A DNA stretch of 64,000 nucleotides from Druceiella hillmani (GCA_039881145.1 JAYKKI010000008.1:34938501-35002500); one strand, 5' to 3'. Positions 34,500 to 47,640 are shown, numbered from the stretch's first letter. Notes: generated by a model not told the origin, from the sequence alone. Made by a program: numbers and translations.

Positions 34500-36435
34500 T
34501 ACAAAATGAACGCCAAATATATTCAATAATTAATGCCAAAGATATTCAATCTATTATCCATAGTAAAAAAAAGTAACCCAAGCTTACAACGCAACATTGT
34601 AATTCACAACGTTATTTTTTTAAGAATTGAGACTTTTAATTGGATATGATTTCAAACCATCCAAAAATTATATATAATTAGCCATAAAAACGAAAGTTTT
34701 CATTAAATACTTAACCGAATTAATGTAATAGTCTTATGTTACACTGGATATGGTCACATTTATTCATTTGATCTATCCAATATAATCGTTGTAAATGGCT
34801 TTCATTCTATATAATCAAAGGCATTAGATAGTGACTAACATATAGAGTAAGGTTTACTTCCCGTAAACTCACAAATTAGAAGAAAAGTTCAAAGATACAA
34901 AAAACATTATTTCACTCTGACCTTAACTGTATCGTGCGACTGTTGCTACGGATCATTGTTTTCGACTCCACCTACTTGCAGTTTGTTTTCCGATTTGATA
35001 GTTTAATATGCTATAAAACCTTTGTCGTTTTATAATACGTTTTTTCAACTTTTTGATAATTTGACTTTTTTCGTAAAACTTAAAAAAGTTCAGTATTAAG
35101 AAAGCATATATACTTACTTACATTTAATTCAAAAGATATTTTTCAGCTTACCAATTGCGATTAGCTGAACAGTATATTGAAAATGAAAATTGGAGGGAAA
35201 AATTACTTTTTTGTTAAATTTCATACATTTCCAGTGTGGTCCGCATTGGAAACGTTTTCTAAAATAAAATTGTAGTTTATTTATTAATTTTGTTATTAAA
35301 AAAACTTTTCTGAATTATTAAACTGTAACATGATGTACAATGTATATACTCCTCTCTAGTTTTTCTACCAAAGTTTTGGAGAAATCTCCGAATGTTCTAA
35401 CTATTAGAATTTTATTAAAAATTTCAGTTAAAATTGCTTTATTCAACTACCATCAGTCAATTTCAATCCATACATTTTCATTTATTTTGCTATTATGCAA
35501 CCCCGAATAACTTTACTACCTCTTTCATATTTGATAGTAGGTTTATTAGGTAAGAGATGGAATAATACTTTCGTGTAAAGTATTTCATCCCTTTTCGCCT
35601 CTTCATTTATGTTTGAAAGAATTTTTTTAAAACGAACAATTTTCATAAGTACTTATATTTTTTGTCAGCAAATTTAAATTTTCGGAAGTGTATATTTTGT
35701 AAAAGTTAATTTTTTTATATTTTATATACGGTCAAATTTTTATGCGATTATTAACTCTGATAATTATTTTACTACAATGATATGTGTAACTTGTTATGCT
35801 CTAAAAGATAGTGAATTCAAACGTCAAAAGCAGTTTAAGAAAAATAATCTACTTATTGTCAAACTTTAATTTTTTGTATTTCAAATAATTTCAAATTTTT
35901 GTATAAACATATTTACGAATTTCATATAGTTTCAATTCAAGTATAATTATGAAATTTATCTCTAAATATTTATAAATGCACACAAAGATATTTAAAACTA
36001 ATGAGATATGCTTTTATAAAGTGAGCGATTGATTTGTTGACTGAATAGTTGCTCTTAGTAAGTTTGTATTGGATTAATGAGAGATGCTAGAAGATTATTA
36101 TATTTCTCCATCCTCATATTTCGACTTTTTTAAATTGTAAGTAATTTTGTAAATGTAAGTTTATGTTTATTCTCTTTACTCTGATATGAACAATAAGATA
36201 GTCATTGTTTGAAATTTCGTAGAAAATATAGAAGTTTAATTGTGGTGGATATTATTTGTAAGAAAGTTCCTACCTAATTCTGATTAAACTTTTATGTTCA
36301 AAAACAATAATTTGGTCGAAATATTTTGTACTTGTACAAGACGTTTGTTGCTTATAATTAATTATCTATACATATAATACAATTTTTGTAGAGTAAATAG
36401 AGTGAATTCCATACATAGAAAACATTTCAAAAAGA
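34500..36435. other. AT-rich stretch including dispersed repeat K copy 2
   Basis: The copy of repeat K at about 34920-35100 is the partner of 18480-18665 (tagtttaatatgctataaaa, cgttttata, caactttt). The rest shows no recognised feature. Confidence 0.45.
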
Positions 36436-36439
36436 GTAA

Positions 36440-36670
36440 ATGATCTAGTATATAGAATGACAACAGAACCGAGAAAATCTATTTTTAGAATTTTTGTATG
36501 TCTGTTAACCTGTCTGTGTGTTAATTTGTTTTTCAATCACGCAAAATCGACGGATTTTCATGAAATTAGGTATGGCAAGAGTTTATACTCAAGAGCAATA
36601 TATGGAATATTTATAATCAGGATAGTATTATCCTAATATATATTTAAAGACCCCCTGACTTGGTGTATAT
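36440..36670 (+). repeat. dispersed repeat fragment
   Basis: Contains a run of tgtctgttaacctgtctgtg, then a segment ending gatttt-catgaaattagg. The pattern 'cgattttgatgaaatttgg' is common at ends of insect dispersed elements. No partner was identified in this window, so the call rests on pattern recognition. Confidence 0.35.
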
Positions 36671-36807
36671 TATGATATTTGTACTGCCAACGCCACATAT
36701 TAAAATTTTCAGTACACTTTTGATAACATTAAAAAAAACCTAATAATTAACGGCAATGACAATATTCATAGTAATAATGGTAACAATTTTGATAGTTCAA
36801 TTGTATT

Positions 36808-36876
36808 AGCCGTGGTGTTAACGGTTAGCATATTGGTACGGTAAGCCGAGACGTGGGTGCAATTTCCACCGGCCGA
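36808..36876 (+). repeat. tRNA-like sequence, probable SINE head
   Basis: Reads as a decayed tRNA: A-box-like tggtgttaacggttagca, an anticodon-arm region around 36835-36850, then a T-arm-like gtgggtgcaatttccac with pairing arms, followed by cggcc that can pair with the 5' agccg. The B-box departs from consensus and lacks GGTTC, so a functional tRNA is unlikely. No target-site duplication was found. Confidence 0.5.
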
Positions 36877-37318
36877 TCGACTTTTCCTTGTATGATTTAT
36901 GCAATAGAGATTACCACATTCATATTATATTTAAATCGTTTTTAAACTTCTTTTAAATATAGTCTTTGATTTATATTTTTTAAAACACAGTCTTTGATTT
37001 ATAGTCGTATCAAAATATATGTCAAGAAAACACCACCTATTTGCGGTGATACAAACACTGAGACCACCCATTTGAGGTTTTACTCTCACAGAAAATGGAG
37101 TCTATATCTTCATTTTTTAAACAAATCTACATTGTATCGGTATTTATCTATCCATCCTTCATACATTGTTAATATTCCTTCATATGAAATAATTACCAAT
37201 GAACTTCGAAACAATTTATAGGGACAGCTAATAATAAATAATATTATTGCAAATTATAATCGAACACATGAATAAATATAAACTTTCCAATTAACCCAAT
37301 TATTGTAACATGTATGTA

Positions 37319-37325
37319 TTATATA

Positions 37326-37383
<58 letters not shown>

Positions 37384-37385
37384 TA
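37319..37385. repeat. (TA)n microsatellite
   Basis: About 65 bp of TA with one ataatta interruption at the left end. Confidence 0.95.
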
Positions 37386-37719
37386 AGAGAAAAGAGCAGA
37401 ATACAGAGGTGGACAATGAAAGAAAAAAGGCATAATATAAACAATTTTGGAAAAGTAAGGGAAGTATCGTGTAATTATCTTGTAAGGTTAAAATAAATCG
37501 ATCCATGTTGTAAGGTTTTAACCATACAGTATGGCTAACATACACTTGAATTATGTTTTGAAATGAAATGAAAACCATCTAATTTTAATCGAATTTCTTG
37601 ATTTTTTCTTACTATATTGTACGCGTAAAATTGTTTTGCTCTCGAAGCACGTAGTTATTAATAGTATGGTGTATTGTTTATTTAAATAATGTCATTATTT
37701 AGTGCAGTTTTCAATAATA

Positions 37720-38400
37720 TAAGTTTGGCTTGAAACCCACAGTATTAACTTAAAAAGAGCTGATTTCAAGTCTTATGATTAGTGCATGCTCCTTCAAGTA
37801 GAAACCCGGAGATTAATGACAGAGTCTCTTCTTGAGACCCAAAATACTAATTTAAAAAACAGCAAATCCTCGAGTCTTACTATTTAAGCAAACATTATTC
37901 TTACAGCATAAAGACTGAGGAATTTAATCCCGCAGTTTAGCGGCAGAGTCTATGCTTGAGACTCAAGATATTAACCTAAAAAAGGTGACACTCTATTCTC
38001 GCGATTTAAGCATGCAGCACCCCCACAGCGTCAAGAGTGGGAATTTGGATTCCTAAACTTAAAGGTAAAGTACCTACATGAGATACTCAATACTAATTTA
38101 AAAACAACAGATCCAGAAATCTCATTGTTTAGGCAGGCAGTACTCTTGCAACATCAGGGCTGAGGTGCTGGAGTTCTTAGTTTTATAGCAGGGTCTCTGC
38201 TCGAGACCTAAAGTACTATTTTAAAAACAGCAAATTCTCAACTCTCACTGTTTAGACGAGCAATATCAGGACGAAAGGGTTAACACATGAAGTTCAGTGA
38301 GATAATCACTGCTTGAAACCCACAATATCAATTGAAAATCAGCAGACTTTCAAGTCTCATGCTTTAGCCAAGTAGTACACCGTCAGCATCAGTATTTATG
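37720..38400 (+). repeat. composite repeat E1: tandem array of ~120-bp monomers
   Basis: Six diverged monomers start near 37730, 37833, 37956, 38078, 38200 and 38313. Each opens with tgagaccca-a(g/a)ta or similar, then a ttaaaaacagca-type segment, caag/caaatctca, gtttaggcaggcagta, gcagcatcag-like, ctgagga and (t/c)agagtctctgct. Spacing is regular at 102-123 bp. Individual monomers match the same-position monomers in the array at 62.6-63.3 kb better than their neighbours, notably the one with ctctattctcgc. Confidence 0.85.
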
Positions 38401-38960
38401 GCGCAAAGATTGAAAATATATACCAACGGATCAAAGGTTGAAATTAGTCACATATTCACGTTATTACTTTCCTGTTACGTCAACATATGTTAAAGGAATC
38501 CAAATTCATTGACCTTATTCTTAATTAAAGGAGTTCCTGTCACCACCTTCTGGCTTCATAATTTTATTCTGATTTTGCCGAAGGGCAAGTTTATGTTACT
38601 CTTTGTCGTGTCTTACTAGATTATCATCAGACGTATACCATTTAAACTCGATCACGGCACCCGTTCCCTTAGATATCGAGTAATTTTATTATATATCTTT
38701 AATTTACCTCCTAAATAAATTTAAGAATTTTGAACTTTCACCTTAGTTGAAGTTGGTTAAAAAAGAGGGCGTACTGAGCGTTCTGCAGCCAGTAAAAATC
38801 AGAATTGCTTTTTATGATTGCATTAAAATAATATTCATAATCATCGAATAAACGCCTGTATGTACGGCCAACTATTTTTGATGTGAAAAATATAATGGCG
38901 TGTTTGGATAGGAGTTAAAGCGTTCAGATGGCACGTCACGAACTGCCATTCAATTAATTT
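38390..38960 (+). repeat. unique 3' tail of composite repeat E1
   Basis: The non-tandem sequence following the array, shared with 63330-63950: catcagtatttatgg, gcaaagatt, gttacgtcaa, tctgtcaccaccttc (cctgtcaccaccttc here), ccgaagggcaagtttatgtt, agattatcat, gcgtacta/gggcgtactg, and tttgatgtgaaa. The tandem array and this tail therefore travel together as one element. Confidence 0.85.
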
Positions 38961-40700
38961 TCAAGAAATATTTCCGTAAGAAATTATTTCATTAAAATAA
39001 AATAATAAAATTAAATCAATTTTTTTTAAACAACTATCTGAATATTTGTTTTTTTCTTTTCAAATCGTTAAAATAGAAATATTTCAATATAAAAATTAAA
39101 AATTATAAATGTTTCAATTGTGATATTAAGTTGTGCAATTGTGATATTAAGTTCTTCATAAATATAGAAAGTTAAGTAAATTAATTTTTTGCAGTATAAA
39201 AAATAAAATTAGTAAGAAAAAATTGACTTGAATAGACATATAACATGTTCTATGTCTGTTTATCGTTTGCCGGAAAAATATAAAAGTTTATACTATTTTA
39301 ATATTTAACCATAAATGCTACGTATATATACAAATTATTTAAGCACGTGGTACTTTTGTGAAAATCGCAGATCGATTTAGTTGATAATTTTTGTATTTGA
39401 TGGCTGTACTAAATAAATCGATAATATTGTGGAACAATAATCTGAAAGCTTGCCAATTCCGTGAAGTACACATAATAGTCTTTGCCTCCGTGAAGTGTTA
39501 AGAACATAAAAGTCTTTGCCTTTATTTAAAAATATATTCCTTCATTGTGATTGAAATGAAAATAATTTTAATCAGATAAATATACAATGAGTCAGTTTAC
39601 TGGATATTTTTGCGTCTCTGATTATTATGTATGCCCGGATTTGTAAAGAGAAAGAAAATCATTCATTCGATTGTAAGAGACAAAAACTGCACCATATGTG
39701 AGGATTGTACATGGATTGTACTCTAAGTCATTAAAGATATTTTAATAAATTAAATCCTGAAAACTAACCTCAATTTCGACATGTGAGGCATTTGCTACTA
39801 CAAGCTTTAGTCGACATGCGTACAAAGGATTACAGTGGCAAGTGTTTGCATTTTTTTGCAAAATCTAGATCCAATTTGCTATTTATAAAATGAAAGGACA
39901 AAATTACAAAATAACTTAATAAAAGTCATTGATTAATCACTGAAGTTTTCTTTTTTCAGTCATGTTTTCTTTGTTTTTCTCCTTGTTTAATAAATCTGGA
40001 TTTCTTTAGTAATGCCAATGCAATGACATTTTTTCTTTTAAGGAGCATAATTTGTTTATTTGTAAATTAATAATATATCATAACCGATCGACGCTCTTCG
40101 TAATTTCCATTAAATTCATAACCTCTATTCAGTTACCCCATTCATTTCCTGTTACTTTGATTTGAAACTCGTTTTTATATTTGATATAATTTAGCTAAGA
40201 ATGGTAAAGCTACATATATGTCTTTTCATGTTATGTGTTGGGACAATTAGTTTTTACAATCCAGTCCTTGTAATCTAAGTGTAGTTTAAGTAAAGATGAA
40301 TGAGAAATTCGACTAAAGTTATGAGATAACGTCAACGAAGTCGAGAGTTATGTCATGCAAATTAAATTCTAATAAAATTTCAGATACTATAGAAAATTTT
40401 ATTTGAAATAAGATCTGAAAATAAATTGACATTTAGACCGTAAATATTGCAAGAATAAAAAAACAATTCAAAAGAAAGTATAAGCATTAAAATAATGTTT
40501 TTTTGTTATCTTATTTAATTTTTACTTGAATCTTGCTTGCCTTGACTAGATAAAAATTAGAATTATTTCAAGATTTTTGACGTTTCTTTGAAGCTGCAAA
40601 TTGTTTTATCAAACTTCTTTTAGGAATATTTATATTTTCTACGATACTTAGCTTTTATTTTAGATGATTAAATACGTAACAGTTTTATACGAAAAAATAT
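38961..40700. other. AT-rich stretch with small direct repeats
   Basis: Short tandem duplications occur at 39117-39158 (caattgtgatattaagtt twice, period 21) and about 39459-39521 (agtctttgcct twice). No gene recognised. Confidence 0.45.
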
Positions 40701-40769
40701 TCCCTTATCAAAGTCCATGGCTTAGTGATTTCATTAAATCTTCATTACTTAAATTCTAAACGAACATTG

Positions 40770-41030
40770 GCCGCTCAATCAATTAAAATCACCAAACGTT
40801 CCCGCAGACAAAGTGCCTGAAGAAATGTATTTGAGAGCAACATTATAATGATACCTTGGCACCGGATGGACGGCCCTCGAAATATGCCAAAGAGTACGAA
40901 AGCCATTAGAGATAGCGAGTTCAAGGCAATTCCCCACTGGGCGCATACTAATCTTAAAAGTGATTTGCATAGATTAAGCATCTCACCGTAACTCTCAAAG
41001 TTTATTAATGAATACACAATTAAATCAGGA
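40770..41030. other. GC-richer island, unassigned
   Basis: About 250 bp that is clearly more complex and GC-rich than its surroundings, with two overlapping minus-strand frames (80 and 63 codons). The 63-codon frame contains SNGFRTLWHISRAVHPVPRY and YISSGTLSAGTFGDF. Near 40960 it contains an octamer-like atttgcat. It could be a conserved regulatory element, a single exon or an old transposon piece; I recognise no protein family. Confidence 0.35.
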
Positions 41031-43190
41031 AATGATAAATTTAAATAATTTATTCACATTTCAAAGCACATGACAAGATTATAAATTCCAACAATAAGAC
41101 GACAATAATGGCCTTATCTGAAAGATCTGGAGGAATATGAAGTGTTCACCAATTAAAGAACGTTTTAGGCAGTCGTTAAAAACTTTTCTTAGATACAACA
41201 CTATTTTAACATTTACAGTTTTATTTCTTGTTTGCATTTAGTTTTTTTTGGCATATGGATATTAAATGATCCGATAAGCTGTTTAGGTTTACTTTTCCAT
41301 ATTCTCTCTTCTACATATGGAAAATAAGTTACGAAAAGAAAATTAAACGTATGAATGGTTTTAAATATTTTTGGAAATTTTGGATACGTGTGAATGTATT
41401 CGGAAGAAATTGTTTTTGTAGCCAATAAGTTTATTAAGTTGGCCGCATTTTATATTACATTTATTCACTGAATATCTCAGTGTAAAACACTTACGAAGCT
41501 TAGATTTATCTTAAATTAGGCTTAATGTTTATAAATAATAATACAATAAATGTCGAGACTTATATGTCGTTTATAAGGAATTCAGTTAGGAGATACATTA
41601 TATAAAAAAAAAATTTGAAATCAGCAGTTCATATATTTCAAAGCTTTTATGTTTGTAAAAATTTAACATTAACTTAATTTAAAATCATTATTACCAGTGA
41701 AATATTAATTTTGCTAATAGGTTCAAATAACATTTTTCTATGGAAGTGTGCATGTATGTAATCGTGTATACACCTCTGGTATCCGTTTAAATCAATAGAT
41801 CGATCTTAATGATATTAAAAAGGATATTTAGCAGTTATTATAAAACTTCCACTTGTTAGTATTCTGTGTCGAAGGTAAAAATGAAACAGCCGATTATCTT
41901 GAACATATTTGTTCATTCAACTGTCTGTCACAATCTCCTAAAATAAAAAATAAAATACAATTTGGAAGACTAAAATAAGCACACAATTGAATTTATTGAA
42001 TCAAAACAATTTCGGAAATAGTTTAGAATCTTTTATTTTAAAACCCTTTTTAAAAGGATGTCAATCTAATTGTTCCTTGTCAATTTAAAATTTAATAAAA
42101 GATAGTAAAATGTGGAATTAATTTAAAGGTTTTACCTTGAATTAATAAAAAAAGAAATAATATTTTAATGGAAGCTTAAAAAAATACTAAAAAATTTCTT
42201 TTTCCACAACTTTATCTCCTGAAGTACGTATTAAAGAAATGCCAAATATTGTTTAAAACCTATAATGAAGTCAATATCGGTAGAAAAAATTATGGGAAAT
42301 TTATAAAATTCATTGTACATTTGTTACTAATCACTTACTTGAATAAGGTACTGATCATAGCGAATAAAATAATAATTGATGTTAATTACATTTACTAAAA
42401 CATGTGGAAAATATTTCAATCATATTTGGTGATTTAATTATTTGTCAAGTTATAACAATATTACAGTGGATATATTTATTATCGTAGACGTGAACAGTAA
42501 TCCTAAAAATAGCTGATTTGTGGAACCGGAAATATTTAATTCGTTTATGGTCCAAATATTAATTTATTATAAGATTTTAATCACAAAAAAATAAGATTAG
42601 GGTAGGTCAGTAAGATTAGGTAGTCATGCATTGCAACTTGGTAAATTATTAGGGCATTACATTTAAATATTTCTGATAGTTTTAATTTCTAAAATTCTGC
42701 TCTATTTATATAATTTTGCAAAACGTTCCTTTTATTCTTAACTAAAATGGAAATACATTTCATTTCAGCTTTAGGTTGTCAGTATTACATTTTTGTACGA
42801 TATTACTTTTATTATACATAAAGAAAATTATAAAAATAGTGATAAAAATTTTAACTGCTAATTCATCAGTTTAATTTATGTAATCTAATGAAGATTTTAA
42901 ATATTAAATAACTTTGGGATGAATAGTTCTATTTTATCTATCGTGGCCCTTTATATGAAAGATTTTTTATTGAAGTAAAACAACATATTTTCTGCAATTT
43001 ACTGATATGACTCGATAATCGATAAACGGAATGTGTCACTTTTTATTTTTCAGCTTAAATTTAGTAACATTGAAATAGTAAGATACACGCAAAATAAGAA
43101 AGAAATTAAAATAAAGGGCGTGTTTTAGATATTAATAATCAACATCCCTAATATACCTAATAAGCGGATAAACATAAACATACAATACGG
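41031..43190. other. AT-rich stretch, nothing recognised
   Basis: No coding or repeat feature supported. The 3' end near 43000-43190 may include the degraded 3' LTR of the copia remnant, but no LTR pair could be matched. Confidence 0.4.
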
Positions 43191-43194
43191 TACA

Positions 43195-45330
43195 AATATC
43201 CAAAAACTTCAATAAATAATAACGTTTGACATTATTCAAACTTTTAATAAACAGATCTTTTGGTATTTCACAAATTGGTCGATATGGAATATCAATCATT
43301 TTCTCTATTACATAATTTTGTAAAGAAATGGTACATAGTTTACCAGCAATAACATAAAATTAACTACATAAATATACAGCATTCCTGCTACTTTCTTTGA
43401 GATTCATATATTCCACCTTAGTGCCGGAGAAAGCTATAATTTTCTGCTTTATAATTTTCTTTTATAATTTTCTTTTGATTCTCGTGAGAATATACTTCCT
43501 GACAAAATAAAATACCAGCAGAAATAATCAGCATTTACAAATTCCACTAATTCAGAATTTATATTTTTACATTTTAATCCAAAATATTTTATTTTCGTTA
43601 AATATCTTAATGTGTATTTAATATAAGACAAATGTTCAATATTATAATAAATATTGAATTGGCTAAATTAACCCACTGAATAAGCGATTTCGGTCTAATT
43701 AATACTGCTAAGTAAATTGTGGTGCTAATAACTTCTGATAAAGCACCTAGCCGATATAAGTTTCATCTTTACTTATATTTAATTTATATTTCTTGGGAGT
43801 ACTTGCAGTTTTACAATATATCATTTTAAATCTATGCAACAATTGCTTTATATAATTTTTCCGACCTAATGAATTTTTTCGATAAGTTTCATCAACACAT
43901 ATATTCGAACCTACACACTGTTTTAATTTCTTCTAAGTCTTTTAATTTTAAATATAACGCTAACAAATTTTTAAATATCCTGTTTAATTTTAATCATTTT
44001 GGAAAGCAAAAGCTACTATCCACTTTTGTACACAGATCATTTTTAAATCTTATACAGCCTTTATTCACTAAGCAACTGTCCACTTTCTTGTATCAGGCTC
44101 TTGGGAACTGCTTTAAGTCGTAAATAACCTTTTTTTTAATTGTAATACTTAATTACAGCCTGAGCTATTCAATCCTTTCCAATCCTAAGCTGAATCTCAA
44201 ATTTTTGTTGTAAGAAAATAAATATATATCATCTCTATGTAAAGTTCTTTGTGTTTTTAACAATGCAATCTTCTTTGTGTTTTTAACTTGTAAACACCAT
44301 TGATCAAGTTTGCTTCAGCAACAAGCTCGTTGTTTTTGTTGTGAAATTCGCAGCGATCTCATTCAAATACGATGTTGTTATATTTTTCATCAGTTAACTG
44401 GATGACAACAGGTTAAACGGAAATCTGGAAAATACAAAACATTCTTTACTCTGTCTGTGCATAAAATCGGTACCTTGGTTTAGTTTGCAACGGGAATATC
44501 TGGTAATTTTAATGCATTCACCATTTAATTATCGTTCGGTGATGTATTCGTGCTTGTACAGAAATCGACGTACCAGTCGTATTTCCTATATCTTCCGTTT
44601 AGGACACCATACTAAATGCTTTGTTGTTTTTGTTTTTATCCTATTCTTTATTACATAGTGGACACGTATTGGGGTAATGTCCCAATTGTTTACCCTTGTA
44701 ACAGGTTACTACTTTCGCATTTGATATTTCCATTTTATCAGAATTTATAGACGATGCTGATCAGCGAAATTTGCTACTATTATCGCTACTACAAGTATGA
44801 CATTCATTACGTTTTTTCTGCTTTTTTTATAGAAAACGCAGAGCCTCTATCTGATTCACTTGTTTCTGATATCCGCGCTGTTTTAATGACATCATCAATT
44901 GTTGGAATATCGAATATTTGATAATCATTATCCTAAGCGTGAAACGATATGGTAACCATGTGAGAAATTGGAAATCGATCCATTCATCATTATTAGTGAA
45001 TTCTGTACTATTAGGCCTTTACACGGTTTCCACAATTTGCGAGATATAATTCGTCATACGATTGCATATTTCCAGTCTTATTGAAACCATATGTTAAAAC
45101 AAAGCCATCCTCCTTGATTACAAATCGTGGAATATAGTTTTAAATTTCAACCATAACTCATAAGAAGATTTTTTTTCTCTAATACACAGTAACGTATCTA
45201 TTGTGAGCACTAATTTTTCTTTGGCCATGGCATCCTTTGCAACTGCAGTTGCGTCCTAGCTCGCATCATATTCATTCTTTATGCAATTGTCCATACCCTC
45301 CAAGATTAGCAAATTCTTTACAGTAAACAC
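43195..45330 (-). pseudogene. Ty1/copia retrotransposon remnant with internal deletion
   Basis: Minus-strand frames give most of a copia Gag-Pol. Gag, about 44870-45310: LEGMDNCIKNEYDAS, AKDAMAKEKLVLTIDTLL, YELWLKFKTIFHDL and NDEWIDFQFL. Zinc knuckle, 44662-44703: CYKGKQLGHYPNTC, where the second Cys of CCHC is Gly. Protease, around 44534-44578: WYVDFCTST in place of WYVDSGAS. GAG-pre-integrase, about 44290-44400: NKNNELVAEANLINGVYKLK. Then the C-terminal reverse transcriptase, about 43780-44130: YDLKQFPRA, KKVDSCLVNKGCIRF, LKLKDLEEIKT and CKTASTPKKYKLNISKDET. RNase H, about 43200-43640: LRYLTKIKYFGLKCKN, SELVEFVNADY and FSGTKVEYMNLKESS. The integrase core and the N-terminal RT are absent, so roughly 1.5 kb is deleted between 44290 and 44130. 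Many stops and frameshifts; non-functional. Confidence 0.9.
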
Positions 45331-45499
45331 CTTAGCGACAACCTAAAGAACTAATCCTTACTGCACAATACCTTTATAACTGCACCGACCAATAAAAGTT
45401 ATATAATTGGCTAGAAAACAAGTCTTGACCCATAACCTGAAATGAAAAGAAATTTCTGCAATCGACTGACTTAGTTCTACAATCAATAAGCAAAATGCG

Positions 45500-47640
45500 T
45501 CACTTTTTATTTAAGAATATGAAGCAATATAAAGAAAAGAAAAAAATTTGGCAGAATCAACTCGAAGAACTTTTTGACATAGCATTTTCTGATGCATTGA
45601 ACATGTAAAAATTGAGGAAGACAAGCAATTCCTACTAGCTCAAAACTGAATAGATCTGGAAAAATTGGTAGCTTATATAAACAGTATTAAAAAAAAGTGA
45701 CCGAAAAACAAAGAAAAGTGGAGCGGTTGCAAAAATTGAAGCAGCGGGAAGAAGAAAGTGTCAAAAGATTAACTGAAACATGTACTCTGCTTATTTCCTC
45801 ATCTTCACCATCTGCAATTGGAAGTAGTGACGATGAGAGGTTGAATATTTCTCCACAGCTAGGGCCTTCGAACTCTGAAGCACCAGCGAAACGGGGCAAA
45901 AAAAATTATAGACGATCGTTTAGCTGCTAATCTTAACGTTGCTTAATTAGTTGCGTGATCCATCAAAATAGAACATTAACACTTCTTCTATTCCTCCTCA
46001 GCGAATACATCATAGAAAGAAAATAGCACAATGTTTAAAATCAGAATTTAAACCGAAAATACCTCTCACCGTTCACTGGGATAGCAAGATGTGCGAAGAT
46101 ATCTCTGGCCACGAGAAAGTAGATAGATTGTCCATTTTAGTGTCAGGTCTTGGCGTCGGCCAACTTCTTATTATCCCAAAGTTAAGCCGGGGAACAGGAG
46201 AGGCAACTAAAAAGGCAGTATTTAAAACTATAATGAGTTGGAATTTATGTGAAAAAATTAAGTGCGTGTGTTTAGATACTACTGCATCCAACACTGGTTC
46301 GAGGAATAGAGCTTGCATACTTTTAGAACAAAAGTTGGAAAAGGATTTGCTCTGGTTGGGTTGCCGACATCATATACTCGAAATAATGTTAGAAGCCGTG
46401 GTACTTCAGGCATTGGATACTTTCAGCGGACCGAAATTGCAATTTTCAAACGATTTAAAATAATTGGGAAAAAATTAACCAAAATAACTTCACGACTGTT
46501 CCTTCTGATCCATTATTATTTAAAGATTGTGAACATATTTCAGAGGTGGGAATCACTTATTTAAAACAGCAATTAACTTTGTACCAGCCGAGGGACGATT
46601 ACGAAGAATTATTACAGCTAATTATTATATTTTTGGGGTTATACACTTGAAAAAGTAACACCCGCTGGTTTACATAGAGATGGATGGCAAAAGCGATATA
46701 TTCGCTTAAAATTTTTTTATAACGAGACCAATTTAAGATGTCGAAGAAAGAAGAGAAAGGTATAAAATATATTTGCGTGTTTACAGTGCAAATATATGTG
46801 AAATATTGGCATGAAGCCCATTCTGCACCATTAGCACCTGGGAACGATTTGCAACTGTTGAAAGATCTCAAGCTGTGTGAAGATGTAAATCCACTAATAT
46901 CCAAAGTAGCTAAAAAAAATAATGGGACTATTGTGGTACTTATTCGAAGAATTCGTGGGCTTAACCTTATTTGACGACAGAATTAGCTTAATATCTAAAA
47001 AAATATGGTAAAAGCATTAAAAAATGGACGCCTAGAGTACTGTCCTAAGCGTATAGCATTGTAAAGTGATTCTATTATTAACAAAAACCTTGAAAACTTC
47101 ATCACATACAACACATATAGATTGTTTCAGATAACTGTTATGACGCCTGAGTTTCTCAAGAACGATATAGAAACCGGAGATAATGACAAAATTTATAAAA
47201 TAAATAAGGCAATAGTTTATAGGATGCGAGTTGTGAATGATATTGCAGAGCGAGGTGTAACACTTATGGAGGAGTATAAAAAATTACATACCAGCGATAA
47301 AGAACAAAAAAATACCTACTATTGTTGGTTAAAGACTATCAAAAAAAGTTTCTTAACACCAAGAAATCGACTCTGTTTTCAACATAAATATTCAATTACT
47401 TGTTTTTTTATATTAAGGTGACGTTTTGCATGGTTTGTAAGTGAATTTTATTGATATTTTTAAAAGAAAAAATTGTCACTAATATTAATTTATTTATTAT
47501 TTCCCAAGATTTACCTTTAGCGGTAGCGACCCCTAGAAGTTGAATATAAAATTTTAAAAAAATATTAGAGCCTTAGAAGATACCAAAAAATTATTTTTGC
47601 TCAGATAAAAACCACCCTACTGAACTTATTTTAGACATTA
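45500..47640 (+). pseudogene. degenerate hAT-like transposase of a family common in arthropods
   Basis: Reading across frames: LEELFDIAFSDALNM (45555-45606) and IEEDKQFLLAQN just after it; a coiled Lys/Glu-rich plus Ser-rich linker (45697-45930); then the best-preserved part at 46089-46463 with GHEKVDRLSILVSG, PKLSRGTGEATKKAVF, LDTTASNTGSRNRACILLEQ (Asp codon 46275-46277) and GCRHHILEIMLEAV, whose CxxH (Cys at 46362, His at 46371) fits the hAT C/DxxH motif. Further pieces follow in shifted frames to LTLFDDRIS (about 46950-46980) and the C-terminus at 47122-47350 with YRMRVVNDIAERGVTLMEEY. The 3' flank to 47640 contains ttacctttagcggtagcga and cgacccctagaag, which I associate with this element's untranslated end. 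Several frameshifts; inactive. Superfamily placement rests mainly on CxxH. Confidence 0.8.

Noticed and set aside
18480..35100. Repeat K (18.48 and 34.92 kb) as a seventh block of the segmental duplication
   Set aside because: Its second copy lies beyond block F2, out of order, so it is treated as an independent dispersed repeat. The G elements at 8.94 and 31.43 kb were excluded for the same reason.
36808..36876. Functional tRNA gene
   Set aside because: The B-box does not match consensus and the acceptor stem is poor; a SINE head is more likely.
43869..44123. 84-codon plus-strand frame
   Set aside because: It is the complement of the copia reverse transcriptase remnant, whose minus-strand similarity is clear.
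42990..45510. Shared tgtcactttttattt near 43035 and 45498 as a possible copia LTR pair
   Set aside because: Only about 30 bp match, surrounded by unrelated sequence, and the second site lies at the start of the hAT-like element. Not convincing as LTRs.
46073..46318. Minus-strand frames over the hAT-like transposase (also 45687-45899 and 46599-46904)
   Set aside because: Shadows of the plus-strand transposase.
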